Below, one piece after another: positions 1 to 7,614 of a DNA stretch of 64,000 bases. How positions within the stretch are numbered: the first letter of the stretch is position 1; each line of letters begins with the position of its first letter. The position numbers and the translations under genes were made by a program. Origin of the DNA: Candidatus Pelagibacter sp. RS40 (lineage in GTDB: Bacteria > Pseudomonadota > Alphaproteobacteria > Pelagibacterales > Pelagibacteraceae); assembly GCF_002101295.1 (NCBI RefSeq), contig NZ_CP020778.1:248001-312000 (forward strand), read 5' to 3'. The notes under the pieces were generated by a model. The model worked only from the letters and a program-made list of their open reading frames with translations. It was not told the origin of the DNA and made no database searches.

Positions 1-182
1 GCTTTATCAACCGTATCTTTTGTTCTTGGGCCAAACTGACCTCTCATATCGCTATCTTCAGGTACTTTTGCATCTAAAGCTGGTTCGGGAGCAGGAATAC
101 AAGTCCCATCAGCACGTCCAACTATTACATGTTTTAATGGATCCCATTCATTCCAACTATTTACAATTACTTTATCTGACAT
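1..182 (-). CDS. Glycine amidinotransferase-like protein (5' part only, runs off the window)
   Basis: Only the first 60 or so codons are present, and the gene continues beyond base 1. The N-terminus contains NEWDPLKHVIVGRADG, which closely resembles the start of the amidinotransferase family (arginine:glycine amidinotransferase and the inosamine-phosphate amidinotransferases such as StrB1). Family members move an amidino group from arginine to an amine acceptor. The ATG (complement of 180-182) directly abuts the creatinase stop codon at 183-185, so the two are almost certainly co-transcribed. The catalytic Cys/His/Asp residues lie outside the window, so acceptor specificity cannot be judged. 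Glycine as acceptor, giving guanidinoacetate, is the favoured guess because of the neighbour. Confidence 0.75.
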   Translation of the reverse strand, partial: MSDKVIVNSWNEWDPLKHVIVGRADGTCIPAPEPALDAKVPEDSDMRGQFGPRTKDTVDK

Positions 183-1400
183 TTAATTTTTTATAATATT
201 ATGATCAGGTCCAAACGGAAATTTAGTGATATTTTCAGCTCCATCCTCTTTGATCACTAAAATGTCGTGCTCTCTATAGCCACCTGCACCAGGCTTTCCC
301 TCTGGGATCATAATCATAGGTTCCATTGATATCACCATGTTTTTTTCAAGAATAGTATCAATATCTTCTCTAAGTTCCACCCCCGCCTCTCTTCCATAAA
401 AATGTGAGAGCATTCCAAATGAATGACCATAGCCAAACGTTCGATATTGAAGATAACCTAATTCAGCAAATAAATTATTTAACTCCTCACAAATTTCAGA
501 ACACTTTACCCCTGGTTTGATTAATTCTAATCCACGTTTATGAACTTTTACATTTGCTTCCCAAGCTTTTAAAGATGCATCATCAATTTCATTGACAAAC
601 AATGTTCGCTCTAAAGCAGTATAGTAACCTGAGATCATTGGAAAAGTATTTAAAGATAATATATCTCCATTTTTTAATGCTCTATTTGTTTTTGGATTAT
701 GCGCTCCATCTGTATTAATGCCTGACTGAAACCAAACCCAAGTATCCATATATTCTGCATCAGGATAAGACTTTGCTATTTCTCTCTCCATTTTATCTCT
801 CCCTGCTATTGCAATCTCTAATTCTGATTGACCAGGTTTTATGTGTTTTACAATTTCCTCAGCACCTAAATCAGCAATACGGGCACCATTTTTAATTATT
901 GAAATCTCTTCATCTGATTTAATCATTCTTTGTTTCATTAAATGCTTTGAAATATCTTTAAAAATAGCAATGCTAAAGATCGAGTTTAATTTTTCTTTTA
1001 TATCTAAAGTTACATGATCATTTTCAATTCCAATTGTTTTTGGAGGATCATCTCTTCCAATTATAGATACAATAGCTCTTAAAAAATTATCTCTTTTCCA
1101 ATCAGTATAGATTACGTTATTACAATGTGATCTTCTCCAAGGTTGACTTGCATCAATATTTGCAGAAATTGTTACTATTTTATCTTTTGTTACTACACAT
1201 CCATATGGTCTTCCAAATGAACAATAAATAAACCCTGTATAATATGCAATGTTATGCATCGAGGTTAGAATTACCATATCCATGTTATTATTTGACATAA
1301 CATCTCTAAGTTTTGATACTCTATTTTTGTACTCTTTATCTGAAAAGGGAAGTTTTACTTTTTCACCATTATTCAATTCAAAAAAATCTGGTCTTTCCAT
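183..1400 (-). CDS. Creatinase (creatine amidinohydrolase)
   Basis: This 405-residue protein has the length and nearly the whole sequence pattern of Pseudomonas putida creatinase, a peptidase-M24-fold enzyme that hydrolyses creatine to sarcosine and urea without metal. Recognisable blocks are YCSFGRPY (Phe62 and Arg64, the substrate-pocket residues in P. putida numbering), QPWRR, DTWVWFQSGINTDGAHNP (containing the catalytic His), YYTALERTLF (Glu), YGHSFGMLSHFYGREAG and MEPMIMIPEG (Glu). These features separate it from ordinary Xaa-Pro aminopeptidases, which share the fold but carry metal ligands. It lies between a DMT transporter (6 bases upstream) and the amidinotransferase-like gene (abutting). 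Activity on a related guanidino acid cannot be excluded. Confidence 0.88.
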   Translation of the reverse strand: MERPDFFELNNGEKVKLPFSDKEYKNRVSKLRDVMSNNNMDMVILTSMHNIAYYTGFIYCSFGRPYGCVVTKDKIVTISANIDASQPWRRSHCNNVIYTDWKRDNFLRAIVSIIGRDDPPKTIGIENDHVTLDIKEKLNSIFSIAIFKDISKHLMKQRMIKSDEEISIIKNGARIADLGAEEIVKHIKPGQSELEIAIAGRDKMEREIAKSYPDAEYMDTWVWFQSGINTDGAHNPKTNRALKNGDILSLNTFPMISGYYTALERTLFVNEIDDASLKAWEANVKVHKRGLELIKPGVKCSEICEELNNLFAELGYLQYRTFGYGHSFGMLSHFYGREAGVELREDIDTILEKNMVISMEPMIMIPEGKPGAGGYREHDILVIKEDGAENITKFPFGPDHNIIKN

Positions 1401-1406
1401 AAAAAA

Positions 1407-2312
1407 CTAATTTAAACCAATAAATCTTCTATTGGATTGCATGATCATGCTGTAATAGAAAATTGCAATAAATATAAAAAAGCCACCAATAATTGTGTTT
1501 GTTGCTGGAACTTCATTGATGCCTAACCATGGTAACCAAACCCAAAATATTCCTCCAATTACCTCTGTTAAAGATAACAAAGTTAAATCTGCAGCAGGAA
1601 TATTTTTTGAACCAATTGAATATAATATTAAACCTGCACAAACTAAAGTTCCATGAGTTGCAAACAAAGCTTCATTTTTACTAGAAGATAAAAATTGACT
1701 GTCATTTAAAATCAACATTACCGATGAAAATAAAAAACAAAATAAACCTGCAATTGCTACTGTTGTAAATTTAGGTGTTTGTTTTCTCCAACGCAAAGTT
1801 ACAGAAAAAACAGAAAATCCAAGAGCAGATGCTAAACCAAAGACAAGACCAGGAAGAGAATTTGTTCCACCTGTTCCAAACGCCATTACAACAATTCCAA
1901 ATGTTGCAACTAAAATTGCCACCCAAACTGTAAGTGAAATTTTTTCTCTTAAAAATAAAAACCCTAACAACGCTGTTATGAATGGCATTGCAGCTAAGCA
2001 TAAAAGAGTTACTGCAGCACTAGTATTTGTGATTGACCATATAAAAGTCATCATAGCCGTGCCTAATCCAATGCCACCTAAAACACCAGAAATACCAACT
2101 TTAAAATAGTTTTTATAAAAATCTAATCCTTCTTCAAAATATAGATAAAGATTTAATAAAATGAAAATTACTAATCCCCTTGTAAATAAATATTGCCAAG
2201 GAACCAATTGAGGTTGATCAATATGCCTTACAACATACGGTCCAAATGACCATAACAGTCCAGCAAAAAGAACTATTGGTATTGCAACTTTTGGATTTTT
2301 AAGATCGAGCAT
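1407..2312 (-). CDS. EamA/DMT-family permease next to creatinase
   Basis: This 301-residue protein has about ten hydrophobic segments arranged as two EamA repeats, the layout of drug/metabolite transporter superfamily members. A typical internal signature is FLFLREKISLTVWVAIL, at the end of the first repeat. It begins the leftward operon that continues into creatinase 6 bases downstream. Family members move amino acids, metabolites or toxic compounds, and substrate cannot be read from sequence. The context suggests a guanidino or methylated amine, either imported or released as product. That is inference. It is related to, but clearly different from, the EamA protein at 29063-29932. Confidence 0.8.
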   Translation of the reverse strand: MLDLKNPKVAIPIVLFAGLLWSFGPYVVRHIDQPQLVPWQYLFTRGLVIFILLNLYLYFEEGLDFYKNYFKVGISGVLGGIGLGTAMMTFIWSITNTSAAVTLLCLAAMPFITALLGFLFLREKISLTVWVAILVATFGIVVMAFGTGGTNSLPGLVFGLASALGFSVFSVTLRWRKQTPKFTTVAIAGLFCFLFSSVMLILNDSQFLSSSKNEALFATHGTLVCAGLILYSIGSKNIPAADLTLLSLTEVIGGIFWVWLPWLGINEVPATNTIIGGFFIFIAIFYYSMIMQSNRRFIGLN

Positions 2313-2357
2313 CCCGAATTATTAATCTTATTTTAAATTTGAGACAAGAAAATACGA

Positions 2358-3599
2358 TTAGCTGATCAAAAATTCATTAAGACCTGATGCTGAGTAAACA
2401 TCTATTAAATTTCCTTTATTGAATACTGAAACACCATCTTTAAATACACCCCAAGCGTTAGATTTAACAAAAGGCTTGATTTTATAAGACTCTTGTCCTT
2501 CAAATACCTCAAATTGAACAAGACCTTTTTTATCAAAGGATAACTTTCCTTTAACAAATCTTGTAAATTTTTTCTTTTTGGAAAATTTATTTTTTAGTTT
2601 TGCAAATATTGGCTTTTCTACTTTTAAACCTAAAGATTTAAATAACAACGGGATTACAAAAAATCTAAAACAAGCAACTGAGGAAATGGGATTACCTGGT
2701 AAACCAAAAAAACATTTATTATTATCAAATCTTGCAAACATGATTGGTTTACCTGGTCTAATTGCAACTCCTTTAAAGTGATTTTTAAGTTTAAATTGAT
2801 TAATAACACTTGGAATAAAATCAAATTTTCCTTTAGAGATAGCTCCAGATGTAATTAGGATGTCAGTTTTAGACTTTAATTGTTTAGATATTTGTTTTTT
2901 AAATAATATTTTATCTTTATCTCTTAAGATTTTTTTTACAGTAAAATTTACAGGTAAACTTCTGATTAAAGAGTTTAGATAAATTGTGTTTGAATTTCTT
3001 ATTTTCCACGAAGGTATATTTTTTTTATCAGATAATTCATTTCCTGATGGATAAAAGACTATATTTACTTTCTTTTTTACTAAAACTTTATCTATACCTA
3101 ACGTTTTTAAAGATAAGATATGAGCAGGATTTATTAATTCTCCTTTTCTAATTATTTTATTTCCTTTTTTATAATCTGAGCCTTTTGGTCTAATAAATTC
3201 TGATTTTTTAATTTTTTTTTTAATAATTATATATTTTGCATTTTGTTTACTTGGAAAAAACTCAATATCCTCAATTGGAATAATGGTATCAAAAGGTTTT
3301 TTAATAATTGCACCTGTCATTACCTCAATACATGATAATTTGGGAACTTTTTTGATATAAGGGTTGTCCCCTGCTGCAATAGTTTTAAGAATTTTAAATT
3401 TTTGAAATGTATTTTTTGTTTCTTTTGAATTTACTGCAAAACCATCAAACGCTGTATTATCATCAGCGGGATAATCAGATTTAGCAATCACTTCTTTGCT
3501 CGATATTCTGTTTAAAGCATCTTTTATTGAAACAATTTCACTGCCAATTTTTAATGAATTGTTATTCAATTTACTTGTTGCTGCTTTATAAGAATTCAT
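2358..3599 (-). CDS. moeA: Molybdopterin molybdotransferase MoeA
   Basis: The 413-residue protein has the MoeA layout: an N-terminal domain with DYPADDNTAFDGFAV (the conserved DxPxxDxSAxDG-type motif), the TGAIIKKPFDTIIPIED stretch, then the MogA-like domain with TSGAISKGKFDFIP and a FFGLPGNPISS segment. MoeA inserts molybdate into adenylated molybdopterin, the step before guanylylation by MobA. Its start overlaps the stop of the upstream mobA by four bases, so they form one leftward operon. It is lysine- and asparagine-rich like its neighbours. It serves the formate dehydrogenase and MsrP encoded nearby. Confidence 0.93.
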   Translation of the reverse strand: MNSYKAATSKLNNNSLKIGSEIVSIKDALNRISSKEVIAKSDYPADDNTAFDGFAVNSKETKNTFQKFKILKTIAAGDNPYIKKVPKLSCIEVMTGAIIKKPFDTIIPIEDIEFFPSKQNAKYIIIKKKIKKSEFIRPKGSDYKKGNKIIRKGELINPAHILSLKTLGIDKVLVKKKVNIVFYPSGNELSDKKNIPSWKIRNSNTIYLNSLIRSLPVNFTVKKILRDKDKILFKKQISKQLKSKTDILITSGAISKGKFDFIPSVINQFKLKNHFKGVAIRPGKPIMFARFDNNKCFFGLPGNPISSVACFRFFVIPLLFKSLGLKVEKPIFAKLKNKFSKKKKFTRFVKGKLSFDKKGLVQFEVFEGQESYKIKPFVKSNAWGVFKDGVSVFNKGNLIDVYSASGLNEFLIS

Positions 3600-4198
3600 A
3601 TCTTTTTAGACGCTTCCTCTAAATCTATTTTAGTATTTATGTTTAAAAAACTATTATCGTCTTTAGGATCTAATTCAATTATTTCTGTTCCAATTTTATT
3701 AGCCCAATCTTCAACTTTTCTATCCCCTGCCTCTAAGTCTTTTCTTAATTGATCTTTAAGCTCTGCTGACCATAAGCCAAAAATATTGTGTCTTTTTTCA
3801 CCACTTTTTAAAAAAAACAACTTTTTGCTAGATTGTCTTTGGGCGGTCATCATTTGATCAATAATTTCAATTTTGAAAAAAGGTGTGTCACAAGGAAATG
3901 TCATAATCCACTTATAATTTTTTGAATTATCTATTATCCATTCCATTGAAGATAGCACACCAACTAAAGGTCCTAGTTGTCCATCCATAACATCATTTGA
4001 GTAAAAAACATTGCTTATATCTTTGTTTCTTTCCTCATTTGAGATGATTAAAATTTCTTTAAATCTATTTTTAAGTTTTTGAATTGTATGTTCGATTAAA
4101 GTTAAATCTCCCAATTTGGCATTTGCTTTATTCCCACCAAACCTTCTTGATTTTCCACCAGCTAATATGACTGGCAAAACATTGTTTTCGCTCATCAA
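3596..4198 (-). CDS. mobA: Molybdenum cofactor guanylyltransferase MobA
   Basis: This is a 200-residue nucleotidyltransferase. The N-terminus PVILAGGKSRRFGGNKA is the GTP-binding loop of MobA/GlmU-type enzymes, and FPCDTPFF is the metal-binding Asp motif. MobA attaches GMP to Mo-molybdopterin, giving the guanine dinucleotide cofactor that formate dehydrogenases of the DMSO-reductase family need. That matches the formate dehydrogenase operon starting 42 bases away on the other strand. It overlaps moeA by four bases. CTP- or acyl-glycerol-type nucleotidyltransferases are excluded by the motif and context. Confidence 0.92.
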   Translation of the reverse strand: MMSENNVLPVILAGGKSRRFGGNKANAKLGDLTLIEHTIQKLKNRFKEILIISNEERNKDISNVFYSNDVMDGQLGPLVGVLSSMEWIIDNSKNYKWIMTFPCDTPFFKIEIIDQMMTAQRQSSKKLFFLKSGEKRHNIFGLWSAELKDQLRKDLEAGDRKVEDWANKIGTEIIELDPKDDNSFLNINTKIDLEEASKKI

Positions 4199-4239
4199 AT
4201 TAAATATAAGTCATATATCTTTTTAATAAAGGTCAATAA

Positions 4240-4638
4240 ATGGACTTAGAAATTTTAAAAATTGCTTCAGATACTAGAAATCATAAAGTTTTAAAAGATA
4301 GCTCTCATTTTGCTAAATTTAAAAACCCTTTATGTGGAGATGAAATGAATATTAGTCTTATGGTCAAAGGTGAAAAAATTACTGATTTTGCTTATGAATG
4401 TAAATCATGTATTTACTGCCAAGCTTCAGCAAGTATTTTGTCAAAAAAATCTATTAACAAGTCTATTAAAAAAATGAGAGAAATTATAATTATTGCTAAC
4501 AATTTTTTTGAAAATGCATCTGAAAAATTTCCAAAAGAGTGGAAAATATTAGAAAAACTTTTTAATAAAAAAAATATTTCAAGAAAAGAGTGTCTTCTGT
4601 TACCTTTCAAAACATTGGCAAAGGCCTTAAAATCTTAA
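4240..4638 (+). CDS. IscU/SufU-like iron-sulfur scaffold with a Cys-rich loop
   Basis: This 132-residue protein resembles SufU/IscU/NifU-N scaffolds. It has NPLCGDEM with Cys32, an ASASIL segment following the second cysteine region, and a late Cys118 in ECLLLPF. In the family three cysteines hold a nascent Fe-S cluster. Here the usual GxGC loop is replaced by YECKSCIYCQAS, giving Cys54, Cys57 and Cys60, so there are five cysteines in all. It is the first gene of the formate dehydrogenase operon and ends one base before the HPP gene begins. Placement suggests it supplies clusters to the Fe-S-rich formate dehydrogenase subunits, which is inference. It could be a storage or transfer protein instead. 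Confidence 0.75.
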   Translation: MDLEILKIASDTRNHKVLKDSSHFAKFKNPLCGDEMNISLMVKGEKITDFAYECKSCIYCQASASILSKKSINKSIKKMREIIIIANNFFENASEKFPKEWKILEKLFNKKNISRKECLLLPFKTLAKALKS

Positions 4639-4639
4639 T

Positions 4640-5113
4640 ATGAAAAAAGATCAATTAATTAAATCTTTAATAGCAGGACTTTTTTCTGCAATCACAATAG
4701 GTGCTTTAACTTATTTAACTTACAAAACTACATTTGGTTTATTTTTGATTGCTTCATTTGGATCATCAATGGTTTTATTGTATGGATTTCCAGAAAGTCC
4801 TTTTGCACAGCCTAAAAATATATTTTTTGGTCATTTTTTAACATCCGCTGTTGGAATTATTGTTTTAAATTTTATACCACTTCCAATTTATATAACTATT
4901 CCAATAAGTGTGGGCTTAGGAGTTGGTTTAATGATCCTTTTAGATGTGACTCATCCACCAGCTGGTGGAAATCCAATTATAGTTATCATTGGAAGTGTTT
5001 CTTACGATTATTTGTTAAGTCCAATTATACTTGGATCAATAATTGTTCTAGTATTTGGGATAGTTATCAATAAGTTTGTATTAAAGAAAAAGTACCCTCA
5101 AAAATGGATATAA
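4640..5113 (+). CDS. HPP-family integral membrane protein
   Basis: This 157-residue protein has four or five transmembrane segments and the family-defining tract DVTHPPAGGNP near residues 97-107, which includes the HPP triad. HPP proteins are small membrane proteins. Cyanobacterial and chloroplast members have been linked to nitrite transport. This one sits between the scaffold gene and fdhD, overlapping fdhD by ten bases, so it is translated as part of the formate dehydrogenase operon. A role in moving formate, a small monovalent anion like nitrite, is a reasonable inference. Nothing in the sequence proves the substrate. Confidence 0.82.
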   Translation: MKKDQLIKSLIAGLFSAITIGALTYLTYKTTFGLFLIASFGSSMVLLYGFPESPFAQPKNIFFGHFLTSAVGIIVLNFIPLPIYITIPISVGLGVGLMILLDVTHPPAGGNPIIVIIGSVSYDYLLSPIILGSIIVLVFGIVINKFVLKKKYPQKWI

Positions 5114-5943
5114 AATACAACGTATCAAAAATTAAAGGTTCAAAAGAGGAAATCGTAAAAGATGCTGTATCTGTTGAGGAACCTTTAGAAATGCGTCTTA
5201 AATATAAAAAGAATGGAAAAATTGAAACGCAAAATATATCTATAACAATGAGGACACCTGGAAATGATGAAGATTTAATTAGAGGATTTTTATTTAATGA
5301 AAGAATAATCGAGAATATGGATGAAATAGATAGCATTCAACATATAGGTGATCCTGTTGGAGATTATAATTTACATAACGTTATTGAAGCTACAATAAAT
5401 AAAACAGATAATTTAGATATTGGTAAATTAAAAAAAAACTTCGTAACAAACTCCTCGTGTGGAGTATGTGGAAAAACTTCATTAGACTCAATTGAAGTAT
5501 TAAAAAATGATAAATTAGATTCGTATTTTCCAAAAATAAAAGAGGAGATAATTTTAAAATCTCCAAGTCTATTGATGAATGAACAGTCTGAGTTTGCAAA
5601 AACTGGTGGAATTCATGCTAGTGCTTTAATTGATGAAGCGGGTTCGGTAATAGCTACCCGTGAAGATGTTGGAAGACATAATGCTTTAGACAAATTGTTA
5701 GGTCATACTATTCAAAATGGACTACTTAATATAAAAGCTCAGTTTATTGCCTGCTCTGGAAGGTTGAATTTTGAGCTAGTTCAAAAGGGATTAATGGCAA
5801 ATATTGGTATTATGGCTGGTGTGGGTGCGCCTACGAGTCTCGCAGTGGATCTAGCTAAACGTTTTGACATGACTCTATTAGGTTTTGTAAAAGAAAGTGG
5901 CTTTAATATTTATAATAATAAAAAAAGGATAATATTAAGCTAA
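5104..5943 (+). CDS. fdhD: Formate dehydrogenase sulfurtransferase FdhD
   Basis: The 279-residue FdhD carries the diagnostic CGVCG motif (Cys119 and Cys122), which receives sulfur from a cysteine desulfurase and passes it to the molybdenum cofactor of formate dehydrogenase. Other family blocks are MRTPGNDEDLIRGFLF, GGIHASAL, EDVGRHNALDK and a C-terminal GRLNFELVQKG. It overlaps the upstream HPP gene by ten bases and ends 12 bases before the formate dehydrogenase beta subunit. Its presence in the same operon as its client is strong support for assigning the downstream genes as a molybdenum formate dehydrogenase. Confidence 0.95.
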   Translation: MDIKYNVSKIKGSKEEIVKDAVSVEEPLEMRLKYKKNGKIETQNISITMRTPGNDEDLIRGFLFNERIIENMDEIDSIQHIGDPVGDYNLHNVIEATINKTDNLDIGKLKKNFVTNSSCGVCGKTSLDSIEVLKNDKLDSYFPKIKEEIILKSPSLLMNEQSEFAKTGGIHASALIDEAGSVIATREDVGRHNALDKLLGHTIQNGLLNIKAQFIACSGRLNFELVQKGLMANIGIMAGVGAPTSLAVDLAKRFDMTLLGFVKESGFNIYNNKKRIILS

Positions 5944-5955
5944 TTTATAAAGAGT

Positions 5956-7614
5956 ATGTCTAAAAACATAAGTAATTTATCCGGAAGAATAGGCTTAAAA
6001 AATAATCTATTTCAAAAGCTATCTGACAGATCCTTAAATTCTAAAGATGATGCAGGGATAAAGGAAATAGCTGAAGAATACAAAATGGGTGTTTCAACTA
6101 TTCACGGAGCGGAAAGTTTTTACGAATTTTTAAGACCCTCGCACAGAGAGAAGAAAGCATTTGTATGTAATGGAAGCGCTTGTATGTGCGCAGGTACACA
6201 AGAGCCTTTAAAGAAAAAATTACAAGAAAAATTAGGTGACGATAAAGTTGGCGAGATGTTTTGTCTTGGCCATTGCTATGAAAATCATGCGTTTCACTAT
6301 GATGGAGAAAATTATGCAGGTAATGACATCAATCAAATAGATCAAATCATTAAAGGTGAAAAAATAAAACAAGAAAAATTCTTTTCAAAAAGTTTTGCAA
6401 CAACAAGTTTTTTAATGGATGATAAATTATCAAACTTTGATCAATTCAAAGAGCATTTAGAAAAATTTATTAAAACGGATAAAAAAGAAATCATAAACTC
6501 GTTATTATCTTCTAATCTTACAGGTAGAGGTGGCGCAGGATTTCCAACAGGAATGAAATGGGATTTCTGTAGTAAAACAAAATCAGAAAAAAAATATGTA
6601 GTTTGTAATGCTGATGAAGGAGATTCTGGTGCTTTCTCAGATAGATATTTATTGGAAGATCAACCACTTAAAGTGTTATTTGGAATGATAGTTTGTGGTT
6701 ATGTAATTGGTAGTAATGAAGGAGTACTTTATATAAGAGGCGAATATCCAAAATCAATTGAAGCAATTAATGGATGTATTAATTCATTAAAAGAAGCAGG
6801 ATTATTAGGTGAAAAAATATTAGGAACAGAATTTTCTTTTGATTTGAATATTTGTATTGGACAAGGTGCTTATATTTGTGGAGAAGAAACAGCTTTAATA
6901 GCATCTATTGAAGGTAGAAGAGCAGAAGTAGATGTAAGACCTCCATTCCCTGTAACAGAAGGATTATACAAAAAACCAACTGTAGTTAACAATGTAGAAA
7001 CATTAGCAGCTGCAACTGGAATTTTACTAAATGGAGCAGAAAAATTTTCATCAGTTGGAAATAAAAAATCTGCTGGAACAAAACTAGTTTGTCTAGATAG
7101 TTTTTTTAATAATCCTGGCGTTTATGAGATTGATATGGGAACACCAATGAAAAAAATATTTGAAGAATATGGTGGTGGATACAAAGAAGATGTAAAAGCA
7201 TTCCAAATTGGTGGACCTTTAGGTGGAGTAGTGCCTATATCAGAAATCGAAAAACTAAATTTAGATTTCCAAGAATTTACTAAAGCAGGTTTTATGTTAG
7301 GTCATGCGAGTGTTGTTAGTATTCCTAAAGATTTTAATATGGCTGAATACATTCATCACTTATTTGAGTTTTCAGCTGAAGAGTCATGTGGAAAATGCTT
7401 TCCTGGAAGAATTGGATCCTACAGAGGAAAAGAAATGTTTGATCAGTTAAAGAAAGGAACATCTAAAATTCCACTTAAACTTTTGAATGAATTATTAGTC
7501 ACCATGCAAAAAGGATGCTTGTGTGCGCTTTGTGGAGCGATACCAACACCCATAATGAACATATTAAAGTATTTTGGTGATGAAATTAAAAATGATATAG
7601 TAAAAGATAATTAA
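5956..7614 (+). CDS. NAD-dependent formate dehydrogenase, fused gamma-beta (NuoE-NuoF-like) subunit
   Basis: At 552 residues this is a fusion. Residues 1-130 are a NuoE-like thioredoxin-fold [2Fe-2S] domain with ligands at Cys71, Cys76, Cys103 and Cys107. The rest is NuoF-like, with the FMN/NADH loop GRGGAGFPTGMKW, ADEGDSGAFSDRY, GAYICGEETALIASIEG and the [4Fe-4S] motif ESCGKCFPGR followed by a late cysteine in GCLCALCG. It is the diaphorase half of a soluble formate dehydrogenase, passing electrons from the molybdenum subunit to NAD+. In Fds-type enzymes FdsG and FdsB are separate proteins. It overlaps the alpha subunit by one base. A hydrogenase or complex I partner is unlikely given fdhD and the next gene. 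Confidence 0.92.
   Translation: MSKNISNLSGRIGLKNNLFQKLSDRSLNSKDDAGIKEIAEEYKMGVSTIHGAESFYEFLRPSHREKKAFVCNGSACMCAGTQEPLKKKLQEKLGDDKVGEMFCLGHCYENHAFHYDGENYAGNDINQIDQIIKGEKIKQEKFFSKSFATTSFLMDDKLSNFDQFKEHLEKFIKTDKKEIINSLLSSNLTGRGGAGFPTGMKWDFCSKTKSEKKYVVCNADEGDSGAFSDRYLLEDQPLKVLFGMIVCGYVIGSNEGVLYIRGEYPKSIEAINGCINSLKEAGLLGEKILGTEFSFDLNICIGQGAYICGEETALIASIEGRRAEVDVRPPFPVTEGLYKKPTVVNNVETLAAATGILLNGAEKFSSVGNKKSAGTKLVCLDSFFNNPGVYEIDMGTPMKKIFEEYGGGYKEDVKAFQIGGPLGGVVPISEIEKLNLDFQEFTKAGFMLGHASVVSIPKDFNMAEYIHHLFEFSAEESCGKCFPGRIGSYRGKEMFDQLKKGTSKIPLKLLNELLVTMQKGCLCALCGAIPTPIMNILKYFGDEIKNDIVKDN

Noticed and set aside
183..1400. Annotation as Xaa-Pro aminopeptidase
   Set aside because: The fold is shared, but conserved blocks follow creatinase almost throughout, including Phe62, Arg64 and the catalytic His motif, and the neighbour is an amidinotransferase-like gene.
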